NCBI RefSeq assembly: GCF_900591205.1
Contig: NZ_UUPU01000066.1
Span: 1-64,000, forward strand
Direction: 5' to 3'
DNA length: 64,000 bases
Source: Pseudomonas viridiflava
GTDB taxonomy: Bacteria > Pseudomonadota > Gammaproteobacteria > Pseudomonadales > Pseudomonadaceae
This document shows, in pieces, positions 8,891-17,625 of this stretch. How positions within the stretch are numbered: position 1 is the stretch's first letter; every line of letters starts with the position of its first letter. The notes under the pieces were generated by a model. The model was not told the origin of the DNA. It did not search any database and saw only the letters and a list, made by a program, of their open reading frames with translations. A program made the translations under genes and the position numbers.

Positions 8891-10018
8891 ATGAATAAGG
8901 CTACTAAGCAGATTTCCAAACTGTTTGCCGCTATGGTCCTGGCTGGGGTTGCCGGCCATTCGTTCGCAGCCGACACCATCAAGATCGGCATCGCCGGCCC
9001 TAAAACCGGTCCTGTGACTCAATACGGCGACATGCAATTCATGGGTGCCAAGCAAGCCATCAAAGACATCAACGCCAAGGGCGGCGTAGACGGCAAGATG
9101 CTTGAGGCCAAGGAATACGACGACGCTTGCGATCCGAAACAAGCGGTTGCCGTAGCCAACAAAGTGGTCAACGACGGCGTCAAGTTCGTAGTCGGTCACC
9201 TGTGCTCCAGCTCCACTCAGCCTGCAACCGATATCTACGAAGACGAAGGCGTGATCATGATCACCCCGGCGGCTACCAGCCCGGAAATCACCGCCCGTGG
9301 TTACAAACTGGTATTTCGCACCATCGGCCTGGACAGCGCCCAGGGCCCGGCAGCCGGCAACTACATCGCCGACTTCGTGAAACCTAAAGTGGTTGCCGTA
9401 CTGCACGACAAACAGCAATACGGTGAAGGCATCGCCACCGCCGTTAAACAGACCCTCGAGAAGAAAGGCGTGAAGGTTGCCGTCTTCGAAGGTCTGAACG
9501 CCGGCGACAAAGACTTCTCCTCGATCATCCAGAAGCTCAAGCAAGCCAACGTCGACTTCGTTTACTACGGCGGCTACCACCCGGAGCTGGGCCTGATCCT
9601 GCGTCAGTCCAAGGAAAAAGGCTTGAACGCCAAGTTCATGGGCCCTGAAGGCGTCGGCAACGACTCCATCTCGCAGATCGCCCAGGACGCTTCCGAAGGT
9701 CTGCTGGTAACCCTGCCTAAATCCTTCGACACCGAACCGGCCAACAAAGCCATCGTTGAAGAATTCGCCAAGAACAAGCAGGACCCAACCGGTCCGTTCG
9801 TGTTCCCGGCCTACTCGGCTGTTGAAGTGATCGCCGGCGGTATCGCTGCCGCGAAAAGCGAAGACACCGCCAAAGTGGCAGCCGCCATCCACGCGGGCAC
9901 CTTCAAGACCCCTACCGGCGAGCTGAGCTTCGACGCCAAGGGCGACCTGAAGGACTTCAAATTCGTGGTCTACCAATGGCACTTCGGTAAGCCAAAAACC
10001 GAAGTTTCCCCTCAGTAA
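8891..10018 (+). CDS. braC: Branched-chain amino acid binding protein
   Basis: A 375-residue periplasmic binding protein of the Leu/Ile/Val (LIV) family. Residues 1-26 form a Sec signal peptide ending in SFA-AD. The mature start TIKIGIAGPKTGPVTQYGD and LCSSSTQPATDIYEDEG are characteristic of BraC/LivJ. It captures leucine, isoleucine, valine and probably alanine in the periplasm and delivers them to the permease encoded by the following braDEFG genes. A strong terminator follows the stop, so it is probably made in excess over the membrane parts. Confidence 0.95.
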   Translation: MNKATKQISKLFAAMVLAGVAGHSFAADTIKIGIAGPKTGPVTQYGDMQFMGAKQAIKDINAKGGVDGKMLEAKEYDDACDPKQAVAVANKVVNDGVKFVVGHLCSSSTQPATDIYEDEGVIMITPAATSPEITARGYKLVFRTIGLDSAQGPAAGNYIADFVKPKVVAVLHDKQQYGEGIATAVKQTLEKKGVKVAVFEGLNAGDKDFSSIIQKLKQANVDFVYYGGYHPELGLILRQSKEKGLNAKFMGPEGVGNDSISQIAQDASEGLLVTLPKSFDTEPANKAIVEEFAKNKQDPTGPFVFPAYSAVEVIAGGIAAAKSEDTAKVAAAIHAGTFKTPTGELSFDAKGDLKDFKFVVYQWHFGKPKTEVSPQ

Positions 10019-10038
10019 GCCAGGCGTTACTGGTCAAC

Positions 10039-10070
10039 AAGCCCACTGTGAGAGCAGTGGGCTTTGTTTT
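10039..10070 (+). terminator. Rho-independent terminator after braC
   Basis: AAGCCCACTG and CAGTGGGCTT form a 10-bp stem with a TGAGAG loop, followed by TGTTTT. It lies in the 228-bp gap between braC and braD, so only part of the transcripts should read on into the permease genes. Confidence 0.85.
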
Positions 10071-10246
10071 ACGAGGTTTATGGGCCTGTCACCCGCGATC
10101 CGGGCGCTGGCTCACCTGAAAATCTTAAAACCGTCACCAGCGGTTCGCTGGCAAACGCTTTGCGCAAATGTGCTCACAGAACACAGCGCAGGGCCGGAAC
10201 ATGACTCCACCAGTGAAATGCGTATCGGGTTTTTAGGAGCGCTGTA

Positions 10247-11170
10247 ATGCCTGAGATCTATCATTTTTTCCAACAGCTGGTTAATGGTCTGACCATTGGC
10301 AGCACCTATGCCTTGATAGCCATTGGCTACACAATGGTTTACGGCATCATTGGAATGATCAACTTCGCCCATGGCGAGGTGTACATGATTGGTTCCTACG
10401 TGGCCTTCATCGCCCTTGCCGGGCTGGCCATGATGGGTATCCACTCCCTGCCGCTGTTGATGACCGCTGCGTTCCTTGCGTCGATCGTCGTAACCAGTGC
10501 CTATGGCTACAGTATCGAGCGCGTTGCCTACCGTCCCTTGCGTGGCAGCAACCGTTTGATCCCGCTGATTTCCGCCATCGGCATGTCGATTTTCCTGCAG
10601 AACACCGTATTGCTGTCCCAGGACTCCAAGGACAAGTCCATTCCCAACCTGATCCCGGGGAGTATTTCCTTCGGCCCAGGCGGCGCACAAGAAGTGCTGA
10701 TTTCGTACATGCAGATCCTGGTCTTCGTCGTCACTCTGGTGGCCATGCTGGGTCTGACCCTGTTCATCTCCCGCTCCCGTCTGGGGCGCGCCTGCCGGGC
10801 CTGCGCCGAAGACATCAAGATGGCCAACCTGCTGGGCATCAACACCAACAACATCATCGCCCTGACCTTCGTGATCGGTGCCGCACTGGCTGCCGTCGCG
10901 GCCGTGTTGCTGAGCATGCAGTACGGCGTGATCAACCCCAACGCCGGCTTCCTGGTGGGCCTCAAAGCCTTTACCGCAGCGGTTTTGGGCGGCATCGGCA
11001 GCATTCCGGGCGCCATGCTCGGCGGGCTGGTGCTGGGGGTGGCCGAAGCCTTTGGTGCCGATATCTTCGGCGACCAGTACAAAGACGTCGTGGCGTTCGG
11101 CCTGTTGGTTCTGGTGCTGTTGTTCCGTCCGACCGGCATCCTGGGCCGTCCGGAGGTTGAGAAAGTATGA
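10247..11170 (+). CDS. braD: Branched-chain amino acid ABC permease (LivH type)
   Basis: A 307-residue inner-membrane permease with about eight hydrophobic helices. The start FFQQLVNGLTIGSTYALIAIGYTMVYG and GMINFAHGEVYM are diagnostic of LivH/BraD. It pairs with BraE to form the channel of the high-affinity branched-chain amino acid importer. The start ATG follows TTTTTAGGAGCGCTGTA, a good ribosome site. It overlaps the braE start by four bases (ATGA), implying translational coupling. Confidence 0.95.
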   Translation: MPEIYHFFQQLVNGLTIGSTYALIAIGYTMVYGIIGMINFAHGEVYMIGSYVAFIALAGLAMMGIHSLPLLMTAAFLASIVVTSAYGYSIERVAYRPLRGSNRLIPLISAIGMSIFLQNTVLLSQDSKDKSIPNLIPGSISFGPGGAQEVLISYMQILVFVVTLVAMLGLTLFISRSRLGRACRACAEDIKMANLLGINTNNIIALTFVIGAALAAVAAVLLSMQYGVINPNAGFLVGLKAFTAAVLGGIGSIPGAMLGGLVLGVAEAFGADIFGDQYKDVVAFGLLVLVLLFRPTGILGRPEVEKV

Positions 11171-12420
11171 GCAGATATCTTAAATCGGCGTTTTTCAGCG
11201 CCTTGCTGGTATGGGCCGTGGCCTTTCCGGTACTTGGCCTCAAGCTGAGCATTGTCGGGATCAACCTGGAAGTGCATGGCACCGGCCCTGTAACCCTGAC
11301 CATCATCGCCCTGTGCTCGGTGCTGATGTTCCTGCGGGTGCTGTTCAGTGAGCAGGTCGGCGCGTTGTTCAAGAGCAACCGCGGCCCGTTGGTCTCGCCC
11401 AAGGTCAGCCAATTCCTGACCCTGCCGCGTACCCAGCGCTACATCATCATCGGCCTGATCGTGGCCGCTCTGGTATGGCCATTCTTCGGCTCCCGGGGCG
11501 CTGTCGATATCGGCGTGCTGATCCTGATCTACGTGATGCTTGGCCTTGGCCTGAACATCGTGGTGGGCCTGGCCGGTCTTCTCGACCTGGGCTATGTCGG
11601 GTTCTATGCCGTCGGTGCCTACACCTACGCGCTGCTCTCGCATTACCTCGGCTGGGGCTTCTGGATCTGCCTGCCGATCGCCGGGATGATGGCCGCGACC
11701 TTCGGCTTCCTCCTGGGCTTCCCAGTGTTACGCCTGCGCGGTGACTATCTGGCCATCGTGACGTTGGGCTTCGGAGAAATCATCCGCCTGTTCCTGCGTA
11801 ACCTGACCGACATCACTGGCGGCCCTAACGGCATCAGCAGCATTCCGAAGCCGACGTTTTTCGGGCTGACATTCGACAAGAACGCCGCTGAGGGTGCGCA
11901 AACGTTCCATGAGTACTTCGGGCTGGCCTACAGCGGTACGGACAAGATCATTTTCCTTTACCTGATCGCGCTACTGCTGGTGCTGGCCACATTGTTCGTG
12001 ATCAACCGGCTGTTGCGCATGCCTATCGGGCGAGCATGGGAAGCGCTGCGCGAAGATGAAATCGCGTGCCGCGCACTGGGTCTGAATCCTACCGTAATCA
12101 AGCTCTCGGCCTTCACACTCGGCGCAACCTTTGCGGGCTTTGCGGGTAGTTTCTTCGCGGCGCGCCAAGGCTTGATAACACCTGAGTCATTCACTTTCCT
12201 GGAGTCTGCAATCATCCTGGCGATTGTGGTGCTGGGTGGAATGGGGTCTCAGTTGGGAGTCATCCTCGCGGCTGTCGTAATGACGCTACTGCCGGAGTTG
12301 ATGCGTGACTTCAGCGAATACCGCATGTTGCTGTTCGGCGCCCTCATGGTGCTGATGATGATCTGGCGCCCTCAGGGCCTGCTGCCCATGCAACGTCCAC
12401 ACATGGAGCTGCGCAAATGA
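11167..12420 (+). CDS. braE: Branched-chain amino acid ABC permease (LivM type)
   Basis: A 417-residue inner-membrane protein with about ten helices, the second permease subunit of the BraCDEFG importer. GLNIVVGLAGLLDLGYVGFYAVGAY and the GDYLAIVTLGFGEIIR stretch are conserved LivM signatures. The length agrees with Pseudomonas BraE, which has a longer N-terminus than many LivM proteins. It overlaps braD upstream and braF downstream by four bases each, so it is in the middle of a tightly coupled operon. Confidence 0.95.
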   Translation: MSRYLKSAFFSALLVWAVAFPVLGLKLSIVGINLEVHGTGPVTLTIIALCSVLMFLRVLFSEQVGALFKSNRGPLVSPKVSQFLTLPRTQRYIIIGLIVAALVWPFFGSRGAVDIGVLILIYVMLGLGLNIVVGLAGLLDLGYVGFYAVGAYTYALLSHYLGWGFWICLPIAGMMAATFGFLLGFPVLRLRGDYLAIVTLGFGEIIRLFLRNLTDITGGPNGISSIPKPTFFGLTFDKNAAEGAQTFHEYFGLAYSGTDKIIFLYLIALLLVLATLFVINRLLRMPIGRAWEALREDEIACRALGLNPTVIKLSAFTLGATFAGFAGSFFAARQGLITPESFTFLESAIILAIVVLGGMGSQLGVILAAVVMTLLPELMRDFSEYRMLLFGALMVLMMIWRPQGLLPMQRPHMELRK

Positions 12421-13184
12421 GCCGCGAGATCCTGAAAGTCGAAAACTTGAGCATGCGCTTCGGCGGCTTGCTGGCGGTCAACGGCGTAGCCCTGACCGTA
12501 AAAGAGAAACAGGTTGTGGCGCTGATCGGCCCCAACGGCGCCGGCAAGACCACGGTGTTCAACTGCCTCACCGGTTTCTACAAGCCGAGCGGTGGCAGCA
12601 TCCTGCTCGACGGCCAGCCGATCCAGGGGCTGGCCGGTCACGAAATCGCCCGCAAGGGCGTGGTGCGGACCTTCCAGAACGTGCGTTTGTTCAAGGACAT
12701 GACGGCGGTCGAGAACCTGCTGATCGCCCAGCACCGTCACCTGAACACCAACTTCTTTGCTGGCCTGTTCAAGACCCCGGCGTTCCGCAAGAGCGAGCGC
12801 GAGGCCATGGAATATGCAGAGTACTGGCTGGACAAGGTCAACTTAACCGAGTTCGCCAACCGCCCGGCCGGCACCCTCGCCTATGGTCAGCAACGTCGCC
12901 TGGAAATCGCCCGCTGCATGATGACCCGCCCGCGGATCCTGATGCTCGACGAACCGGCCGCCGGCCTGAACCCCAAGGAAACCGAGGACCTCAAGGCGCT
13001 GATCGGCGTGTTGCGTGAGGAAAACAACGCCACGGTGCTGTTGATCGAACACGACATGAAACTGGTCATGAGCCTCTCCGACCACATCGTGGTGATCAAC
13101 CAGGGCACGCCGCTGGCCGACGGGACCCCGGAGCAGATCCGCGACAATCCTGAAGTGATCAAAGCCTATTTGGGGGAAGCGTAA
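12417..13184 (+). CDS. braF: Branched-chain amino acid ABC ATPase (LivG type)
   Basis: A 255-residue ABC ATPase. The Walker A motif is GPNGAGKTT, the signature reads YGQQRRLEIAR, and the Walker B is ILMLDEPAAGLNP, followed by the switch histidine in LLIEHDM. The A-G-L-N and YGQQR variants are typical of the LivG subfamily. It energises import through BraD and BraE on the cytoplasmic side. It overlaps braE by four bases and is followed by braG after one base. Confidence 0.95.
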   Translation: MSREILKVENLSMRFGGLLAVNGVALTVKEKQVVALIGPNGAGKTTVFNCLTGFYKPSGGSILLDGQPIQGLAGHEIARKGVVRTFQNVRLFKDMTAVENLLIAQHRHLNTNFFAGLFKTPAFRKSEREAMEYAEYWLDKVNLTEFANRPAGTLAYGQQRRLEIARCMMTRPRILMLDEPAAGLNPKETEDLKALIGVLREENNATVLLIEHDMKLVMSLSDHIVVINQGTPLADGTPEQIRDNPEVIKAYLGEA

Positions 13185-13185
13185 A

Positions 13186-13887
13186 ATGCTGCAATTCGAA
13201 AACGTTTCCACTTTCTACGGCAAGATCCAGGCCCTGCACAGCGTGAACGTGGAAGTGCGCCAAGGGGAAATCGTCACGCTGATCGGTGCCAACGGCGCCG
13301 GCAAGTCGACCTTGCTGATGACCCTGTGCGGTTCGCCGCAGGCCCACAGCGGCAGCATCCGCTACATGGGTGAAGAACTGGTGGGCCAGCAGTCGTCAGA
13401 GATCATGCGCAAGAGCATTGCGGTGGTGCCCGAAGGCCGCCGCGTGTTCTCGCGCCTGACCGTCGAGGAGAACCTGGCCATGGGCGGGTTCTTCACCGAC
13501 AAGGGTGACTATCAGGAACAGATGGACAAAGTCCTGCAGCTGTTCCCCAGGCTCAAGGAGCGCTTCAGCCAGCGCGGCGGCACCATGTCCGGCGGCGAGC
13601 AGCAAATGCTCGCCATCGGTCGCGCCTTGATGAGCAAGCCCAAGCTGTTGCTGTTGGACGAACCTTCGCTGGGCCTGGCGCCGATCATCATCCAGCAGAT
13701 TTTCGACATCATCGAACAACTGCGCAAGGACGGTGTGACTGTGTTCCTGGTGGAACAGAACGCCAACCAGGCGCTGAAGATCGCCGACCGCGCCTACGTG
13801 CTGGAAAACGGCCGGGTGGTGATGCAAGGCACGGGTGAGCAGTTGCTGACTGATCCGAAAGTGCGTGAGGCGTACTTGGGCGGTTAA
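13186..13887 (+). CDS. braG: Branched-chain amino acid ABC ATPase (LivF type)
   Basis: A 233-residue ABC ATPase, the second nucleotide-binding subunit of the BraCDEFG importer. It has Walker A GANGAGKST, the signature SGGEQQMLAIGRAL, and Walker B LLLLDEPSLGLAP. VPEGRRVFSRLTVEENL is the characteristic LivF sequence. It is the last gene of the operon; a short GGGTTC/GAACCC hairpin and a large REP-type structure follow. Confidence 0.95.
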   Translation: MLQFENVSTFYGKIQALHSVNVEVRQGEIVTLIGANGAGKSTLLMTLCGSPQAHSGSIRYMGEELVGQQSSEIMRKSIAVVPEGRRVFSRLTVEENLAMGGFFTDKGDYQEQMDKVLQLFPRLKERFSQRGGTMSGGEQQMLAIGRALMSKPKLLLLDEPSLGLAPIIIQQIFDIIEQLRKDGVTVFLVEQNANQALKIADRAYVLENGRVVMQGTGEQLLTDPKVREAYLGG

Positions 13888-13910
13888 GAAAAGGGTTCTG
13901 CAGGAACCCG

Positions 13911-14046
13911 ATAAAAAATGTGGGAGCGGGCTTGTGTGGGAGCTGGCTTGTCTGCGATAGCATCACCTCGGAGCAACTGAAAAACCGAGGTGCCTTTATC
14001 GCGGGCAAGCCACGCTCCCACACAAGTCCCCTCCCACATTTTTTAT
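13911..14046. repeat. REP-type paired palindrome (family A), extended
   Basis: Outer arms ATAAAAAATGTGGGAG (13911-13926) and CTCCCACATTTTTTAT (14031-14046) are a perfect 16-bp inverted repeat. Inside are GGAGCTGGCTTGTCTGCGATAG and its degenerate inverted partner, plus an inner hairpin CACCTCGG/CCGAGGTG. The whole unit can fold into one long cruciform or stem and lies between the bra operon and the bufferin operon. Confidence 0.8.
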
Positions 14047-14080
14047 GTGACGCGAAATTTCCAATTATTTTTGAAGCCTG

Positions 14081-14107
14081 TGTAACGAATTAAGTCCTTG
14101 CGCCTCT
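14081..14107 (+). promoter_or_regulatory. Possible ECF-sigma promoter of bufferin operon
   Basis: TGTAACG followed 14 bases after TGTAAC by CGCCTCT, located 57-83 bp before the bufA-like start. The TGTAAC -35 core is common in ECF sigma promoters, and bufferin operons in some other bacteria are ECF-controlled. The -10 match (CGCCT rather than CGTCT) and the spacing are imperfect, so this is speculative. Confidence 0.25.
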
Positions 14108-14163
14108 AGTGGTACAAGCGGGCAATCAAGCCTGCCAACGCCGCCCCAAACTGGAGATGCACC

Positions 14164-14460
14164 ATGACTACCAAACTGTCCGCCGCCACCCTCGTCCTGG
14201 CCCTGGGTTCGGCCCTGAGCCTGTCCGCTCTGAGCACCACTGCCCACGCTGCCGACGACATGCAGAAATGCTTCGGCGTCGCAGAAGCCGGCAAGAACGA
14301 TTGCGCCGCAGGCGCCGGTACTTCCTGCGCCGGCACCTCGAAAGTCAAAGACCAGGCCAACGCCTGGAAACTGGTGCCGGCCGGCACCTGCGCCAAAACC
14401 CCAAGCGCTACCTCGCCGACCGGTTTCGGCCAGGAAGCAGCCTTCACCGCCAAGTCCTGA
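14164..14460 (+). CDS. Bufferin-type RiPP precursor (DUF2282, BufA1-like)
   Basis: A 98-residue exported peptide. Residues 1-29 are a Sec signal peptide ending THA or AHA, and the mature part has four cysteines (Cys36, 47, 55, 76) in the contexts MQKCFGVAEAGKNDCA, TSCAGTS and VPAGTCAK. This is the conserved DUF2282 pattern, now recognised as the precursor of bufferins, periplasmic copper-buffering peptides whose cysteines are converted by a DUF692/MNIO enzyme into thiooxazole-type groups. The next gene encodes that enzyme. Metal specificity is taken from the family and not visible here. Confidence 0.85.
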   Translation: MTTKLSAATLVLALGSALSLSALSTTAHAADDMQKCFGVAEAGKNDCAAGAGTSCAGTSKVKDQANAWKLVPAGTCAKTPSATSPTGFGQEAAFTAKS

Positions 14461-14483
14461 AACGCCGTGCAGCCTGAGTACTG

Positions 14484-15362
14484 ATGATGTCGCTTTCATC
14501 CCTGCCAATACGCTCATCGGCTCAGGCGCCCGGCCTCCCCTGCCAGGCCGGGCTGGGGCTGAAGACCGAGCACTTCACGCAAGTGCTCGAGACCTCGCCC
14601 GCGATCGGTTTTTTTGAAGTGCACGCCGAAAACTACATGGTTGCCGGCGGCCCGTTTCACCATTACCTGGGGTTGATCCGCGAGCAGTACCCGCTGTCGC
14701 TGCATGGCGTGGGCCTGTCCATCGGCAGCGAAGGTTCACTGAGCGGTGAACACCTGGCGCGCTTGGCCACGCTGATCGAACGCTATCAACCTCAATCCTT
14801 TTCCGAACACCTGGCCTGGTCGAGCCACGGCCCGGTGTTCCTCAACGACCTGCTGCCCCTGGCCTACGACAGCGTCACCCTGCAACGGGTGTGCGAACAC
14901 GTCGACCAGGTACAGAGCACACTCAAGCGGCCGATGCTGCTGGAGAACCCGTCGACGTACCTGCTGTTTCAGCGCTCGACCCTGGACGAGACCGACTTCA
15001 TCAGTGAGGTCATCCGTCGCACAGGCTGCGGGTTGCTGCTGGACGTGAACAATGTCTACGTGTCGTGCATCAACCATCAACGCGAGCCACTTTCCTACAT
15101 GGACGCGTTACCGCTGCACGCGGTGGGTGAGATTCATCTGGCGGGGTTTGCCGAAGACACTGACAGCCTCGGCGAGCGCCTGCTGATTGATGATCACGGC
15201 GCGCCTATTGATAACGCCGTGTGGCGGCTGTACGAACAGCTACTGGCGCGCGTAGGCCCGATGCCGACGCTGATTGAACGGGATAACCAGGTGCCGGCGT
15301 TCAGCGTGCTGATGGCGGAAGCCGAGCACGCCGAACGCTATCTGTCGCAGGTACGCCCATGA
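14484..15362 (+). CDS. MNIO-family (DUF692) peptide-modifying enzyme, BufB-like
   Basis: A 292-residue cytoplasmic protein of the multinuclear non-heme iron-dependent oxidase family with a TIM-barrel fold. Expected His/Glu/Asp/Asn iron ligands are visible in FFEVHAENYM, LHGVGLS, FSEHLAWS, LLENPSTYL, LLDVNNVYVS, GEIHLAGF and DDHGAPI. It would oxidise cysteines of the DUF2282 precursor encoded 24 bp upstream. Two adjacent ATG codons (14484 and 14487) can start it. It overlaps the next gene by four bases (ATGA). Confidence 0.9.
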   Translation: MMSLSSLPIRSSAQAPGLPCQAGLGLKTEHFTQVLETSPAIGFFEVHAENYMVAGGPFHHYLGLIREQYPLSLHGVGLSIGSEGSLSGEHLARLATLIERYQPQSFSEHLAWSSHGPVFLNDLLPLAYDSVTLQRVCEHVDQVQSTLKRPMLLENPSTYLLFQRSTLDETDFISEVIRRTGCGLLLDVNNVYVSCINHQREPLSYMDALPLHAVGEIHLAGFAEDTDSLGERLLIDDHGAPIDNAVWRLYEQLLARVGPMPTLIERDNQVPAFSVLMAEAEHAERYLSQVRP

Positions 15363-16135
15363 GCCCTCAAGACGTGTTCACCCGTGCCCTGCTGGCGCCG
15401 GACCTGGCCTGCCCCGATGGGGTGTTCAGCCGCAATGGCGCCGACCCGGCCAGCCGTTTTGCGGTGTACCGCAACAATGTACACAGCTCGTTGATCAACG
15501 CGCTGGCGACGGCGTACCCGGTGACATTGCAACAGGTGGGCGACGCATTCTTTCGCGCCATGGCCGGGCTGTACGTGCAAGCGTCACCGCCCGACAGCCC
15601 GCTGATCAGCGAATACGGCAGCACGTTTGCAGACTTCATCCAGGGTTTCGAACCAGCGGCGAGCGTGCCCTACCTCGCAGACGTTGCACGGCTGGAGCGC
15701 CTGCGCGTGCGCGCCTATCACGCGGCGGACACCCAAGCCCTGGCCCCGCAAACCGTGCTTCACGCACTGCAAGGGCAAACGGAGCCGGGAATATTGCGCC
15801 TGCAACTGCATCCCTCCCTCGCCACCTTGAACTCTGCCTATGCGGTGGTGGCGGTCTGGGCGGCGCACCAGACCGAAGGCGCCATGGCCACATTGAAACC
15901 CTGGCACGCTCAAAGCGCGCTGGTGCTGCGCCACGGCCTGGTGGTCAAGGTGTTCGCCATCGACAGTGGCGCAGCTGCGTTCATCGACCATCTGAACCAG
16001 GGCGCGCAGCTGGAAACAGCGGTGACCCACGCCCTTGAAGCGGCGCCCGAATTCGACCTGAACCAATGCATGGGCTTATTGATTCGCCACGACGCCATCA
16101 CTCATTTGCACACAGAACAAAAGGTCCAGCCATGA
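15359..16135 (+). CDS. DUF2063 partner protein, BufC-like
   Basis: A 258-residue protein whose N-terminal about 100 residues match the DUF2063 putative DNA-binding family (RFAVYRNNVHSSLINALATAYPV and FADFIQGFEPA). In bufferin and other MNIO pathways this partner binds the precursor or helps the oxidase, so despite the Pfam name a direct DNA-binding role is doubtful. It overlaps its neighbours by four bases on both sides, which argues that the operon products act together. Confidence 0.87.
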   Translation: MSPQDVFTRALLAPDLACPDGVFSRNGADPASRFAVYRNNVHSSLINALATAYPVTLQQVGDAFFRAMAGLYVQASPPDSPLISEYGSTFADFIQGFEPAASVPYLADVARLERLRVRAYHAADTQALAPQTVLHALQGQTEPGILRLQLHPSLATLNSAYAVVAVWAAHQTEGAMATLKPWHAQSALVLRHGLVVKVFAIDSGAAAFIDHLNQGAQLETAVTHALEAAPEFDLNQCMGLLIRHDAITHLHTEQKVQP

Positions 16136-16617
16136 ACACAGCCGCCTCGACGTTGATTAAACCGCTCATCGAACTGTTCGAGAAAATCCCCTACAGCCTG
16201 ATCGCCTTTCTCGCACGCTTCTCTATTGCCGCGGTGTTCTGGAAGTCCGGGCAAACCAAGGTCGAAGGCTTCGCGATTGATCTGATCAGCGGCACCTTCC
16301 AGCTCGGCGTACCGAAACTGGCCGCCTCGACCCTGCCGTTGTTTCGCAGCGAATATCACGTGCCGCTGCTGTCAGCGGAAGTGGCGGCGCACATGGCGGC
16401 ATTCGCCGAACACTTTTTTCCGGTGCTGATCCTGGTGGGGTTCGCCACGCGCTTTTCGGCCCTGGCCCTGATCGGCATGACCCTGGTGATTCAACTGTTT
16501 GTGTACCCCGACGCCTACCCGACCCATGGCACCTGGATTGCCTTGTTGCTGCTGCTGGTCGCCAAGGGCCCGGGTTGCCTGTCCATCGACCATCTGATCG
16601 CGCGTCGCTATCGCTAA
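16132..16617 (+). CDS. DoxX-family membrane protein
   Basis: A 161-residue inner-membrane protein with four predicted helices, matching DoxX (RFSIAAVFWKSGQTKVEGF, then HMAAFAEHFFPVLILVGFATRFSALAL). I start it at ATG 16132, which overlaps the BufC-like stop by four bases; a longer frame to 16066 would run through that gene. DoxX proteins often accompany DUF692/DUF2063 pairs and may provide electron transfer or membrane anchoring. It ends the bufferin operon, converging on the LysR gene four bases before its stop. Confidence 0.9.
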   Translation: MNTAASTLIKPLIELFEKIPYSLIAFLARFSIAAVFWKSGQTKVEGFAIDLISGTFQLGVPKLAASTLPLFRSEYHVPLLSAEVAAHMAAFAEHFFPVLILVGFATRFSALALIGMTLVIQLFVYPDAYPTHGTWIALLLLLVAKGPGCLSIDHLIARRYR

Positions 16618-17522
16618 AGGCGATCCAGCGCCTCGCCGCTGCGCTTGAACCAGCCCACTAAATAATCAGCCAGCACCTGGGTGCGGCGCGGCAGGCCACC
16701 CTGGTAAGGGTGGACCAGGTACATGGGCATGCTCCGCGTCTGATAATCGCGCAGGAGCCAGCGCAACCGGCCGTCAGCCAATTCTGCCGGCAACACATAG
16801 GACGGCAGGCGGGCGATACCGGCCCCCACGAGAGCGGCCTTTTTCAACAGGTTGTAGTGGTTGGAGGCAAACGTGCCGCTGACCCGCACCCGCAACAATT
16901 CATGCTGCTGGTGGTACAGCCACTCTTCACGACCGCTGTAGTGACTGTTAAGCAGACAGCGGTGTGCGGCCAGATCCGCCGGGGTCTGCGGCTCGCCGTA
17001 TTGCTGCAGGTAGGCCGGGCTGGCACAGGTCATTTCGTGCCAGGCCAACAAGGGCTTGGCCACCAGGCGCTCGTTTTCAATCGCGCCCGAGCGCACCCCA
17101 AGATCAAAGCCGTCCCGTGCCAGGTCCCGGTAGCTGTTGTTCAACTCCAGCTCGATCTGCACCTGCGGGTACTGCTTGGAGAACTCCAGCAGCAGGCCGT
17201 CGAAGAAGGTTTCGCCCAGCGAAACCGGAACCGTCATACGCACGGGCCCGGCCAGATCGTCCTTGAGCCGGGCCAATGCCTGACGGGCACGATCCACCTG
17301 TACCACCAGCGCCTGCGCCTGCGGCAACAACGCGGCACCGGCGGCGGTCAGGCTGAGTTTGCGGGTGGTGCGGTGCAGCAGCACCACCGCATAGTGCGAC
17401 TCCAACTGGCTGATGCGCTTGGACAGCTGCCCCTTGCTGCAGCCCAGTTGCTCGGCCGCTACGGTAAAGCTGCCGGCCTCGATCAACACGGCAAAGGCCG
17501 CCAGGTCATCCATCTCGCTCAT
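16614..17522 (-). CDS. LysR-family transcriptional regulator
   Basis: A 302-residue LTTR. The N-terminal winged helix-turn-helix reads FAVLIEAGSFTVAAEQLGCSK, and the substrate-binding domain starts near residue 90. I use ATG 17522 (MSEMDDL), which has GGAAAC upstream, rather than the longer frame from 17603. It belongs to the CrgA/AaeR-like group by its STP-like VRMTVPVSLG and RSGAIENERLVAKPL features. It is divergent from an SDR gene 103 bp away, its likely target. Its stop overlaps the DoxX gene end by four bases. Confidence 0.9.
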   Translation of the reverse strand: MSEMDDLAAFAVLIEAGSFTVAAEQLGCSKGQLSKRISQLESHYAVVLLHRTTRKLSLTAAGAALLPQAQALVVQVDRARQALARLKDDLAGPVRMTVPVSLGETFFDGLLLEFSKQYPQVQIELELNNSYRDLARDGFDLGVRSGAIENERLVAKPLLAWHEMTCASPAYLQQYGEPQTPADLAAHRCLLNSHYSGREEWLYHQQHELLRVRVSGTFASNHYNLLKKAALVGAGIARLPSYVLPAELADGRLRWLLRDYQTRSMPMYLVHPYQGGLPRRTQVLADYLVGWFKRSGEALDRL

Positions 17523-17625
17523 GGATTGTTTCCATTTGAAAACCAAAGGTTGCCTATTAGTGCGTTTATCCACGCAAAAAGCCACTCTAGACTGAGCCCT
17601 CACTTACCCCTGGAGGAACAGCATC

